NCBI GenBank assembly: GCA_038025085.1
Contig: CM076154.1
Location: forward strand, 35,382,501 to 35,446,500
DNA from: Tetragonia tetragonoides
Taxonomy: Eukaryota > Streptophyta > Magnoliopsida > Caryophyllales > Aizoaceae
Length of the DNA stretch: 64,000 bases
Direction of reading: 5' to 3'
This document shows positions 37,941 to 49,799 of the stretch, in pieces (the stretch's first letter is position 1; each line of letters starts with the position of its first letter). Both the position numbers and the translations under genes were made by a program. The notes below the pieces were generated by a model. That model was not told the DNA's origin, made no database searches, and was given only the letters and a program-made list of their open reading frames with translations.

Positions 37941-39490
37941 AACCCTGCTCATGGTCATCTTTACTTTTAAGCATTATATGACTACATAAGGGAGGATGAT
38001 AGAGTAATGCTTATTGATGTTGTATTAATGAATTTCTTATACCCTTAATTTCGTTTTCCTTGTTAAAACCTTAGAATTACATCCAAATCTAATACTTCTA
38101 ATTCTTTATTAGGTGATCATACTTATTAGGTCAATACTTCAGTTCAATTTATTAAAGTTCAATTCAACGGAAAAGCAATATTTGAAAGTATATGTTATAA
38201 TTTATATTAGTTGTTCATCACGTGTGAAACTAGGTTATAATCACCCTTTTACTAGGGTAAGTGGGATTGAACTTGGGATGACTTTTGGCGTGTTCTTTCC
38301 AACTTACCTCTATAATTCAGTTCACAATATACTTTTCTCTCATATGTTTGAAATGTGTTCTTTAAAACTTACTTGGTAATCATAAGCCGGCTTTGGGCCA
38401 GAAACAGGTCAAGTTTGGGATGAATTTCCTGTCACTAGGTGGGGCGAGCAAGCAAGTTGGTCTTTACAAATTCATCAAAACTCTATGTCCTCCCACTTCC
38501 AAAGTCGGCCCGGGCATAATAAACTCTAATTTCCACTTCAATTAAGTGGTGTTTAGTTTATTTTGTTCTGGGTCTTCAATTTAGTTTAATCTAAAGGTAT
38601 TCAACTGAGTTTAGTTCAATTCATTTAACCTTTAAAGAACACATCCTATTATTAGTTTACTTCAATTATGTTAACTGGAAAAAAAAACACTATCTATGAC
38701 AAAGTGACTTCAATATTGATGAGTTCTACTCTCGGTTGGATATCAAAGATTCTTAATAATTTTGTGACATCGGACTTTCAACCAAAATACTTAAAGAACA
38801 ACATGAATTACATAAGTACTCAAGTCAAAACTAGTAATACTTGCAAAGTGACTCAAAACAACCTATTATTTTGTTTTGTTGGGCGTATTGATGGATTTGA
38901 AATCAAAAGTAATGAAAACAAGGTGTAAATATAGATTAAATTATAAAAAAAAAAAAATCTGCAATGTAGTGCATACAAACATTAGTTAAAAATTTCACAC
39001 ATGTTTGAAGGGCCAAATTGAGATGACCAGTGCAAGAATGGTAGCCTAAATAAATACTGCATAATAAAATGATCTATACAATCTACAAGTGAGTTGCACT
39101 CCCTCATTGAGATAATTGATTGCAAAATGTTATGATAGACTGCTCCCTAAGTTAATACTTCAATTTTCTTTGAATCTATCTCTACCATGACTTTGGAGAA
39201 CTTTTTGGCTTGAATTTGAAATCATTTGCTCATGTTGGAAACAATTTATCATGGATTAGTAACCATTATACACGGATTGCATTAAAAACCAAATATACAT
39301 GGATTAGTGTCACCATTATAATCACATCAAGCACCTCTAAGTAAGACATTTTTTTAATTATTATTTTTTTTTGATCTTTTACCTAGCCGTTTTTAATTTA
39401 TTTATCTTTGTGCGATTAGTAACTTAATAATCCAGAGTTAACACCCGGAAACTAACAATGAACCTCCAAGGCGATGGCCACGTCATCACT
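37940..39490. other. Intergenic, no gene recognised
   Basis: AT-rich sequence with short frames only. About 38,530-38,660 has tttagtttaattcaat-type repeats suggesting MITE remnants. Just before the next gene a G-box-like ccacgtca (about 39,478) and a tttaaata box (about 39,509) form a plausible promoter. Confidence 0.4.
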
Positions 39491-39588
39491 CCATCAAAGT
39501 GGAGACTTCTTTAAATACCCAACGAAAAATATCAGCAGCACACAACTTTGTAACCGCTTCGAACAGAATCAAATTTTCTCTAACAGAG

Positions 39589-39630
39589 CAGAGAGAGAGA
39601 GAGAGGAGAGAGAAATCTGAGAAGAGGAGA
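39589..39630 (+). repeat. GA-rich tract in a 5' leader
   Basis: A run of gagaga units with small interruptions, ending a few bases before the ATG at 39,637. Confidence 0.8.
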
Positions 39631-39636
39631 GAGAAA

Positions 39637-41646
39637 ATGGAGATCGTGATTTCACCTCGCAATGTTCAGTATGAACATGTTAATCTGCATCTTCAATCAC
39701 AGCAGTCACAGCAAAGCCAAACACAACACCAGCACCAGCACCAGAGGAGCTTCATGAGCAAAAGGAGGACATCGCTATCTCTCGAGAACTACCTCGCTTT
39801 TCTTCACTCTCGCGATCATCTCAAGCTCAATATTGAGCAGATCAATGAGGTTTTCTCTCTCTCCTTCTCTTATCGCATTTCGCATTTCCTTGATTTGCTT
39901 GAATTTCTGAGTAGTTTTTTTTTTGGCGTCGATTATGTGCAAATTCGTTGTCGATCACGTGAAATTTGTGAAATCGAGCTTCAGATTTGAATTTACTCAT
40001 TTCTAGCGCCAATTTTCAATTTCAAATCATGCTTGTAAATTTAACTCACTCACTTTTTGCTTGATTTTTGTAGCTATTTATCATCGAATATGTGAAATTG
40101 TCAAATCGAGCTTCATATGATCTAATTCACTTATTTCCGGCGCATTTTTCAATTTCGTTTGATGCTTGTAAATTTTCTATTTAGTACTGGAAATTGCTGT
40201 GATGTAAGCTATGGTTAGCGATTTGCGCCTCTGTTCTTTTTGCGTTTGCGTAATTTGTTCGATTATCTGAAGTTACTAGTCTTCGATAATGTAAAACTCG
40301 TCATCGAAATTTTGAGTAAAATATGTCAAATCGAACTTCGTACTCTAATTTACTCATTTCTGGCGCCAATTTTCAGTTTCATTTGTTGTTTGTAATTTGA
40401 ATTTCGAATTAGTACTGGAAATTGCAGTGATGTAAGCTATTGTTAACGATGAGCCACTGTTCTTTTGCGTTTACTTGAATCGTTCGATTATCTCAAGTTG
40501 TCATCTGATTATGTAAATTAATTTCATCGAAATTAAGTGAAAATTGTCAAACTCTAAATCACTAATTTCTCGCGCCAATTATTCATGTTCGTCAATGAAA
40601 TTCTCCTCCATCACCTTCACTATAAATTGCCGTATATGCTAGCTACAATTTGGCGATGATCCTCTGTTAATTTATTTATTTTTGCGAAAACGAAAATTCG
40701 GCGCTAATTTTCATTCGTCTCATCGTTTCTGGTTCTGATTTTGAAATTTTCTTATGCAGATAATCTCAATGCATGGTTTCAAGAAGGTCTCAAAGAAAGG
40801 GAGGGTAAATTCCTACTTACAATCACATTAATCCACATAATCTATGAAGAATTAGTTACAATTGATCCATTTCAAATTCTCTGACCTCTGTTTCTCTCTC
40901 TTCAACTGATACAGAAAGTCTCAGAGGAAGCCGTAGGAGCGATTGAGCTGATAAATCCAATACGCTCAACTCTAAGCAACAACAGCAACAACATATCATC
41001 AAAAGCATTCATCACACTGCCAGAAGCAATCAAGGATCTCATATCTCTCAACTGGCAAGAGTGCTCTATAACTTCGATCAAATCAATCAATTCCGTCAAC
41101 TACGGAAATCAAATCAATCGTTCTGCCCTAGTTCCTTCTGATAAGACACTCACTGATATCAACAAGTCGCTGGTGGTGATTCCGAAGGCGAAGAAGATGC
41201 CGATTTCGAGGCCGAAGAAGATGCCGGTTTCGAGGCCGAAGAAGTCAGCTACGTCGTTGAGTGAGGGGAAAATTGGGAGTGGTCCGAAGAAGAGTGGTTC
41301 AGGGAGTAACTCGTCGGTGACTTCTCAGAAGGCTAAGAAGCGGTCGAAGGTGATTACTCCGGTGGCAATGTCGTTGAGTGGTGGTGAGGAGAGAGAGAAG
41401 GAGATTACTCCGGTGGCAATGCCGGTGAGTGGTGATGAGGTAAGGGGGGAGCAAATTACTCCGGTTTCGATGTCGATGTCGATATCGTTGAGTGGTGGTG
41501 GTGGTGATAATGAGTGTGGTTCAGGGACTGGTAGTGGTGAGTCGTCTTCGTCGAAGATGGTGACTGAAGGGCAGGGTGATGGGAAGAAGAAGGTGAGTAG
41601 GAAGAGGAAGAGTTTTAAGAGGGTATACCTTGGTTTACCTGCTTGA
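39637..41646 (+). CDS. Plant-specific protein of unknown function (DUF7787-like)
   Basis: Three exons: 39,637-39,849 (71 codons), 40,760-40,804 (15 codons) and 40,915-41,646 (243 residues plus stop), all phase 0, giving 329 aa. A conserved block of about 60 residues (about 46-107) runs across all exons: LENYLAFLHSRDHLKLNIEQINE, then IISMHGFKKVSKKGR, then EEAVGAIELINPIRSTL. I recall this as an uncharacterised plant family, tentatively DUF7787. The N-terminal tail has Gln/His repeats. The C-terminal half is low complexity, with repeats SRPKKMP (twice) and ITPVAM/ITPVSM (three times), Ser/Gly runs and a basic end KKKVSRKRKSFKR that could be a nuclear localisation signal. No catalytic motif is visible, so I infer no function. 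The tiny second exon is well supported by its cag acceptor, gtaaat donor and conserved content. Confidence 0.85.
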
Positions 41647-43325
41647 ATTTGAAATGAGGGGTTTTGGGATTGAATTTCTGGGTTTGAATTATGGTTTTGG
41701 TATGTTCTGTTATGGATCAGTTGAAATTGATGATGGTGAATTTGATGGATCAGTTAGTTGTTGATAGTTTAGTTACTCATAGTTTGGTGAACCTGTTTGA
41801 GTTTAAAAGGGGGTTTTTGAATTGGATTTGATGATTTAGAGGGTTTTGATTTGGGTGAAAATTGTCAAAGAAGGTTTAGTTGTTTGAATTGTTAATGCTG
41901 ATGTTTGAAATCTGTAGGTGCTATTAAATATATTTTTATTATTTTCCTTGTTATTTTATTCTTCAATAATATATTTTAATATATATATATATATATTTAC
42001 GTTAATTAAAATTGGATATATGATCTTATACGTTGAGATTAAACATATTGTAAATGCATCTCATTTTGAAGTATTTTCCGATGCGAATACGATGGTACAA
42101 ATATTTATTTTTGTGAAGATGTGTAGACGATTACATTTTGCTTTCGAAGATTCGATAAAGGTTAAGTTATAACACTTATAAAACTCTAGTTATTCATCAC
42201 AAGTCAAACTCTCAATTATATATTTTTTAAAATTATTCTAATAATATATTTAATAATGTGGCACAACTCAAAACTCACGAAATATGCCAGCTTTATATAT
42301 AGAGAAGATTCAATGGTGGATAATTAATCTCTTTTTTTTTTTTTTTTTTTTTTGTTTTCTGCAATTTTTAATTTTCCAACCCCTTTTGTTTCCCTTTTAG
42401 AATTATCGTCATCAAAAAAAAAAAAGTTAGAATTATGTAATTGGTTTTTAAACTGATTTTGTGCTTCATTATAATGATCATGAATTGGGTTTGAATTTGG
42501 AATGGATGTAGTTAAAATGATTTGTTCATCAAAACAGTCTGGAAATGGGCATTGTGCTTACTATGTTAAAGAGTGTAGGTAATAATCTTTGCAATGTCAC
42601 TCTTTCACATGAGTAGTTCTTGACCTCCAAAAACGTCAAATTTTTCATTGTGATAATTTGGTAAAAGTACATGAAATTGAAGTACTAGCTTATGGATTGG
42701 CAAAATCTGAATTTGCTTCACATCTGCCATGACATACATCCTCGTTTATCCGAAGTCCTGACGCACAATATCGACATCGACAAAGCTGGGAAATGGGAAT
42801 TCAACACTTCACGCAGCTGTGAAACCATCAAGTAACATGCATGTTCATCATCTACCCACGTAGCCAAAGGGTGGCAGCACAGCTTCTCCCTTCTTATGAG
42901 TTAAATGACCAACCACCTATATACAGCCTGGTGTGATCACTGGAAGCGATTAAAAACCAAGCCACACCGCAAAATAACACTCATCACCACCATCTACCAT
43001 TTCATTAAAACCCTGGAAACACAGCTCAAATCAACATTGCGTTGATAAAGTCACCACCACCGGGGGGAGGAGGGAACCGAAAAAGAAAGGGAAAAAAGTT
43101 CTCCAAATGGATCACGAAGGCAAATTGGGGGAAACAAGCATTACAAATTCGGATGACAGTACAATACTACATTTCTTTTATGAGAATCATCTACAAACAG
43201 CATTGGGCTCCAGGTTAACATCCCAATCGTAAAACATGACTTTCCATTTTCATTAAAAAACAGAAGGCAATCATTCGGTCAAACATACAATGCAGAATTG
43301 CAATTGAAATGACGAGGTCTCGATG
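41647..43325. other. Intergenic; Helitron- or MITE-like copy at about 41,928-42,310
   Basis: No gene seen. The stretch 41,928-42,310 shares several blocks, in order, with 63,110-63,460: aaatatattgtaaatgcatct / acatattgtaaatgcatct, gaagtattttccgat / gaagtatttttcgat, and a terminal cgaaatatgcc followed by ctttatatata. They are two copies of one non-autonomous element. A long T-run lies at about 42,332-42,353. Confidence 0.5.
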
Positions 43326-46300
43326 TCAAGCACCCGTTGCATATAAACGCGTCCATTCCTTTGCTGCAACAAGATGGTATCGAGGATAAGTATAACTTTT
43401 GACATTAATATTGTAGCACATAGGTAGATTGCAACACTATTATATGCTAGTAATCTATGTGGACCAAACTTCATGATTAACTTCTACACTTTCATTTCCT
43501 ATTTACATTAAATTAGTGCAGAAGAGTCTGCAAATAGTACAAAAGAGTCTGCAAACCTGTTTCCACAGCTTCAACTTCATTAGTCTTCCAATGCTTTGCA
43601 ACATTCTCTGAAAGGGGATCATCTGGGTTGGGGGCACTCAAAAGAGCTTGAATGCTGATTAGAGAAGACAAAAATTAACGTAATCAATCACAAATTCTCA
43701 AGCAACTACAATGCTAAGTATAATGAATATCCTTCGTAAAGGTAAGATACACTGCACACACATTAAAGCAACATGTATAGAATTATCTGTCCAGACGTGC
43801 TATGAAACAAGAAGCGCAGGACAGCTCAGGGGAACATTTTGATTTACTCCATTATAATCCAAAGCTGAAAAGTTGTCAATAGGTACATTGACATGTGATA
43901 CAAAACCTGATATGTGAAAACACATGTGTGGCATCATGAATTACACCAAATTCTCAAATCTAAATTAGTTACACAATTCACCTCAATAATACTGTTCGGA
44001 TCTGGAGGGCTGGGCTCCATTTATCTTTAAGAATGTCCAGGCATATTCTTCCAAGCTGCAGTAAGAAACCCTCAAATTAGCATGCATAGAATCAACATGC
44101 AGCAGGTTCAGGAACAAGATTGTAGTAGTTCCATACCTTATCAATGTTAGGGTGGTAAATCTTGGTCAAGAACCGAACCTGTTGAGAGATAAAATAGATT
44201 ATGAGAATTCGTATATCAGATTCTGCGTAGTAAAAGATTATCAATGAAAAGCACATAAACTTCATATCTACAATCTCAGTTGGAGGAAGTCAGGTAGGGA
44301 ACATGGAAAATTTATATCAAGTTACCACATGCAAATTTCACATTCCTGTTAAGTAAACAAGATGATTAGAAACAGAACATAATACAATAAACAGATGACC
44401 TGGTAACCAAGACAAATAACCGGCCTATAGAACAACCCCAGTAACATAGCATAGTAGCTCAGAACCCAACCTTTGCTCCAGAAAACCTGGGCCTGGTGCG
44501 GAGAGTTGGAAATATCAAAAGTCCAAATCAGTTCAGCAAGGTCACTCAGCTCAGCATATATGCCATTGTTTAAGCCCTCCAAGTGGGCTTTTGATAATAG
44601 AGAGGAAGAACATGACGACACAGTGTGCTAGACGATGTCTGAGCCTCATGCAAGATGGTCGGGAGAGAGAGATGCCTTTCCTCGGCTTAACTTCTATTAC
44701 ACAGAAAGGAAAAGCAGGAATTAAGCATAAATGCCCACAAGTTCCTTGCCCTCTCTATCATATTACGAAATTACAGTCACGAACTCATGACTTGGTGACG
44801 TATCACCAATGCTGAAGAACTGCAGCCTCCTTTAATGTGAATTGTTACTTGGAGCCTAGATGAAATAAGGAGGATCGAGCATAAATTGAAAGGGGAGGTT
44901 TGAGAATAATAAATGTTTCTAAAACCACCAATAATGGAGCACTAAATGGTTACAGCTTCAACTGCAATTGCATAATCTCATGCTCTTTCAAGTGTACTAG
45001 TAAGCAACATGTAATCAACCAGAAGACCAATGGTAGCCGATCTTCCAGTTTGATAATTTTCGATAGCTTTGTTATTTGTTCTCTAAAATTTTTACTTATA
45101 AAAGCTTGGTTTCAACTTCAACCTCGATGGCAGAGTATAAACTTCTTTCTTAAATTACTTCTTCTGGTGAGCCATCCTAATATGAGAACAAAACTGCAGA
45201 TTAATAACACAGGAGCCAGGATTACAGATTGGTGACAAATTGTAGTTTGACACTTCCTTCACTCATCCTGAGATAGGAGCAGCACTAGAACCAAATTTCC
45301 TAACAAGTGCGAATGGTCAATCCAAATGAGTGTTCCCATTCCTAGTTCAACAAGCACAAATGAGAAACACATTATTTATTTTTTAACCTAAAACTTTTTC
45401 CACCTAGGTCCTAGAGGATTATGTTTCTCAGTTTCTACATTATTCCATAACAAAGTTCAACATCCAAATAGTACACAATTCAAACATTTTTGACAGTAAT
45501 GAGCATAATAGTTAATGCATTTCTTTGTGAAACTTATCAAAGGAGGTTCACCTCAACCTATTCTGGATTATAAGTGGCCGATTTTTCAATTTCCTTGGAG
45601 AAGCCTATTTTCTGCAAATAAAGGCTCCACCAGCTTCTACATGGATAAGATGTCCTTAAGCATAATACATTGAATAAGAACAGGAACGACAACTGGTCTT
45701 GAACAGACAAGCCAAATGTTACCTGAGTATTTGCTTTTTTTCTTTCCAGGCCCCTTGAGCTAAAGTTATGTACATGTTTGCATAGTAGTATTTCTTTTTA
45801 GAATGATTTGATGTTTATCATATTCCTATTGCCTGAACAATTACCACCAAAGGGTTATCCCAAAATCTGTCAGTGACCTAGTATAACTATCACCAAACCT
45901 ATTTCTGGCTAGATTAAGTGTTATTTCCGCCAGATTGATTTAGCTAGATGGATTTAACTCTTGAGAAGCAAGAGAACCAGCAGCCGGGGGAAGAGACCCT
46001 CTAAAACTCAGTTGACTGTATGGAAACTGGTGCTTGATTCTACTTACTCAATGATACATTGTTGGAATTTAGACAACAAAATAAAAATTTATTGGGTCTA
46101 TAAACTCCCCTCATCCCCATCTTTCCTGTACACATACCATATAAACAATCATTTTCTCTGCTACTAACCAAAATGATAACATTTCCAAATGCCTGAAACC
46201 ATTCAAACGTCTTCCCACCCCAGAGTTTGATTATTTCACTCATGATGCCTACTTCCAAGACCACAATAAAGATGCAGGCTCTTCTTCTTGAGATGTTGAA

Positions 46301-49261
46301 TCAAGTACAATGAAACACGGAAACAAAACACATAGAATGAAAGCTATCCTTGACGCAGACGGAAATCAAGTTGCACAGCTCTTTACTTTAACAAGTTAAA
46401 ATCATTTGCAAAAACTGCCAACTACATCCAAGAAAGTTACAACCTCCCAATATTATAAACTATGAGATTCAAGCATCTTTACTTCATAGAGTCCAAGCAG
46501 CAGAATTACACTGGGTTGTTGTTTTGGCTGTAGCTACAACTCGCCAGTAGGTAGTAAAACAGAAACATCATGTGTCCAATAACTCCATACACTATATTCC
46601 ACCCCTACAGACCAATGAGTAAAAGAAAGAAACCTAATCTGTTCCCTGTAAGAGTTAAGCAATCCAATTCCAGCCAAAACCAATCATCACTAGGCAGCCA
46701 ACGCCTTCCTAGCAGAGAGCCAAATATAGTCCCCATAACAAACAACCTCTTCCCGGTAATTTCCAGGTCATTCCCCCCCCACCCCAAAAAAAAAAAACAA
46801 AATCAAAACCCTTTAGATTTTTCAAAAGGTTTGAAATCGGTTTTCATAATCCAACAGACCCTTCAGATTTTCACAATGTTTATGTCTAACGTGATTCGAT
46901 ATCAAATTTCATGATCCGGCGGAGTATTCTAGTATACCAACCAGCTATCTTCCGTGACATGACTGTAAAATCACTGGATATTTTGATATGTCTATCACCT
47001 AGCTGGCGATTAACCATTAAAATTAAAAAAGATATTGGATGTCCTTACACATAAACCAAACAAGTCACTTCTGAGTTGTGAGTATGGAAGAGAGAGCGAG
47101 ACTGGATTACTTATGACAGGTTTGCTACCCATGACAAATTGACAATAAGGACATCGACATTTTGGATAAGGACTATAAATTAGGAGGTGGTGAAAACATG
47201 TACAGTCACCATAGCTGCACATATTTCAGGTCATCCACTTGTTCACCTTCTTCCTTTTTTTTTTTTTTTTTTCTTTTTTTCCTTTTCCTCTTCCCTCTCT
47301 CTCCCTCTTTTCCTTTTCTTTTTCCCCTCTGGGCAGAGGAGAGGACTCGAAAGTGTAAACCCTCCATATACAATGCATGTATTCCTTAAATTTTACAAGT
47401 GAAAAAACCACAGCTAACAGCTAGAAGCTCACAGCAATGTACCTTAGGAGGTGCCATCGGGTACTCTTCAGGTAAAAACAACTCCAATTTGAAAACTCCT
47501 CCTACATAATGTCAAAGTTAAATTTCAAATTAAAGCTCATCGAACAAAAGGACAACAGGTGCTAAAGAGAAATATATGACATGCCAAAGATTGTCGAAAG
47601 CAATATAATATACATGATACATGAAAACTTTTATCCTCTAAAGTTATACATTATCAGCTAATTTGTCAAAAAATAATTCTTAAAAGTAATTGCACACCTC
47701 TATTTTTTTTCTCCCACGTTTACAGTTCAGTAATGAGTATTTTCTTCATTGTCTTGGTAGTGGAAGAATTTACGGGGCACATTCAAGATCTATGTGAGCT
47801 CTACCATAATTTCATGTATAATTAAGTATTAACCTAGAATTTCAAAGAAGGAAATCCCCATCAGGCCATCATGAAAGTGGACAGCCTCACAACGAGTCAT
47901 GCAGATATTAAGGCCAGTGCAAGAAGTTTCAAGCTTTGTAAATACACATAGCCAAGTACTTTTAAATTAGACTGATCCTAGAGCAACCACTCCCCCCCCC
48001 CCTCTCCACCCCACCCCATCCCCCACCCACCACAATGTAGCTGAAAGTTGGATTTGCATGGTTTTGATGGTACATTGGAATTCAGATTCCAGTAACATGA
48101 AGGGCAGCTCAAGTTATGTCAGAATCACCTATATTTCCTTTTGTCAAAGTCATTCATCTCAAACATACGAACTTTGGTTGCCACAATATAATTTAAATCG
48201 GTGAAGGCCATCATAACCATAATATGGAGGGAGAAAGGAAGAGAATTCTAAGAAAGAATTTTAAAGATGCATATTATATACTTCCCAAAATGCTTAATAT
48301 TTCCACTCTTGTTTACACCTATTTCAATGAAGATATTAGAGACCTGATGTGGTGAAGTGAAAGGCATGATTGTGTGTACTCTTTCCCTTTTTAGTTTGAG
48401 TGAACTTTACCACAATAATCAAGCACAATTTGCTTTGTAAGTCCACAATTTTGTCTCTCTTCATCCGTAATTACTACATGATGAGTTTCATTCCACTTTA
48501 TTTTTCAGAGAAACAATATTAACAATGATCCCCGTGTTGTGTTTTCTTTGTGTAAATCATGCAATCATGGTAAGACGAATAATGTTAGCGTGGTGAAAGA
48601 TTAAAGGTCATTCATCCTAATCTTTGCTAAGATGCTAACTTCTAGTGACTGTAAGTGGGCCGAGTCATAAGCTCAAAAGAGTGTTCCCATTGCGTCTCGA
48701 GCTCTCGATATCGCTTCCTTGTGACAATTAATTAAAGTATAGAGTTTTCACAGATGTTATATTTTAGCTCCAAATGCTTAAATCACAATAAATTTCACAC
48801 AAATACTTTAAGTAAGAACCCTATCATTCCAAGGATCACTACAACATAAATATTAAAGCTCATCATTTTTTTTACACCCACACTTTATAAGAAAAAGAAA
48901 AAGAATTGCAAATTCAGATGGACATCTACCATATCATAATGCATTCACAATCACTTCCAACAAGACAATAAACACAAGCAAAAACACCATACACTAACAC
49001 CCCAGATTAAATACTGAAAGAACTTTTCGACATATATAATGTAAAGGTCCATTAAAGGTTGAATTTTTTACCTTCATAAGGAGATTGAGAAGGACCCAAA
49101 ACCATGACATTAAAATACCGCATATTTTCTTCTGATGGTGAAGCACTAATTCCAGGAGCTACATCATCAACAGGCCAAAGAAAATTAAATTACATAACTA
49201 TTTAAGCTCAAATAATTAGAAACAGTAAACTGCTTCTTATATAAGCAATGACTTTGGGGTC

Positions 49262-49301
<40 letters not shown>

Positions 49302-49446
49302 CTGGCTCGCTAAGAAGCCTTTGAGTCTCCTGTAAAATCAAAACAATATAATGAGCAAAACAATTGATTGTACCACCATTAAAAGTTGAGAAATGGGAAG
49401 AATTAGATGAAGAATATTATTGATAATCTACATTAAAAGATGAAGG

Positions 49447-49506
<60 letters not shown>

Positions 49507-49567
49507 GAAGAAATTGAGATGATGGGTGTACCTTGATTATCCTTCTAGGTAGATTGCTGTTCGCCAT
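43326..49567 (-). CDS. UBC36: Ubiquitin-conjugating enzyme E2, UBC13 type (UBC35/36-like)
   Basis: Eight exons: 49,532-49,567; 49,302-49,329; 49,072-49,158; 47,443-47,501; 44,137-44,178; 43,982-44,055; 43,557-43,654; 43,326-43,363. They join in frame to exactly 153 aa, the family length, from [12 protein letters not shown] to LYATGA. HPN (79-81) and the catalytic C89 in [11 protein letters not shown] are present, as is the E2 fold signature [13 protein letters not shown]13 pairs with a Uev/MMZ partner to build Lys63-linked ubiquitin chains in DNA-damage tolerance, endocytosis and iron/root-hair responses. Individual exons are as short as 28 nt, so no long frame reveals this gene. Introns span 6 kb, the largest (44,179-47,442) being about 3.3 kb. 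GA tracts fill much of introns 1 and 2. The 3' end of a LINE lies about 195 bp upstream of the ATG. The symbol could equally be UBC35. Confidence 0.96.
49265..49298. repeat. (GA)n microsatellite abutting a UBC13 splice donor
   Basis: The dinucleotide run ends 3 bp from the 5' splice site of intron 2 (GTACTCTCT... on the coding strand), so the intron begins as a long CT tract. Confidence 0.9.
49451..49503. repeat. (GA)n microsatellite in UBC13 intron 1
   Basis: An uninterrupted GA run of more than 50 bp, starting about 30 bp downstream of the exon 1 donor on the coding (minus) strand. Confidence 0.92.
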
Positions 49568-49799
49568 TGATGAAAGTGTGAGATATCACAAAAAGCAGCC
49601 GCTCAGAAGGAAAGGGCGATCAAGGGGAGGAACTGAAGAGAGAGAAAGTGGAGAGGATTGGGAAGTGGAACTTTTTCTTAAGAAGAGGGTTTTTATGTAC
49701 AAAACCCAAAAAATGATTTTGAATATTAATTTTCTGTAAAAAGAAAAAAACAAACAAATTGATTTTTTTTTTTTTTTGAAAAAGCAAGAAAGCCAGAAT

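Noticed and set aside
44591..47000. Scattered short frames on both strands between UBC13 exons
   Set aside because: The region is intronic, and none shows a conserved motif or splice partner.
47226..47411. Frames across the polypyrimidine run at about 47,250-47,340
   Set aside because: Low-complexity sequence inside the large UBC13 intron gives meaningless Phe/Ser or Lys/Glu frames.
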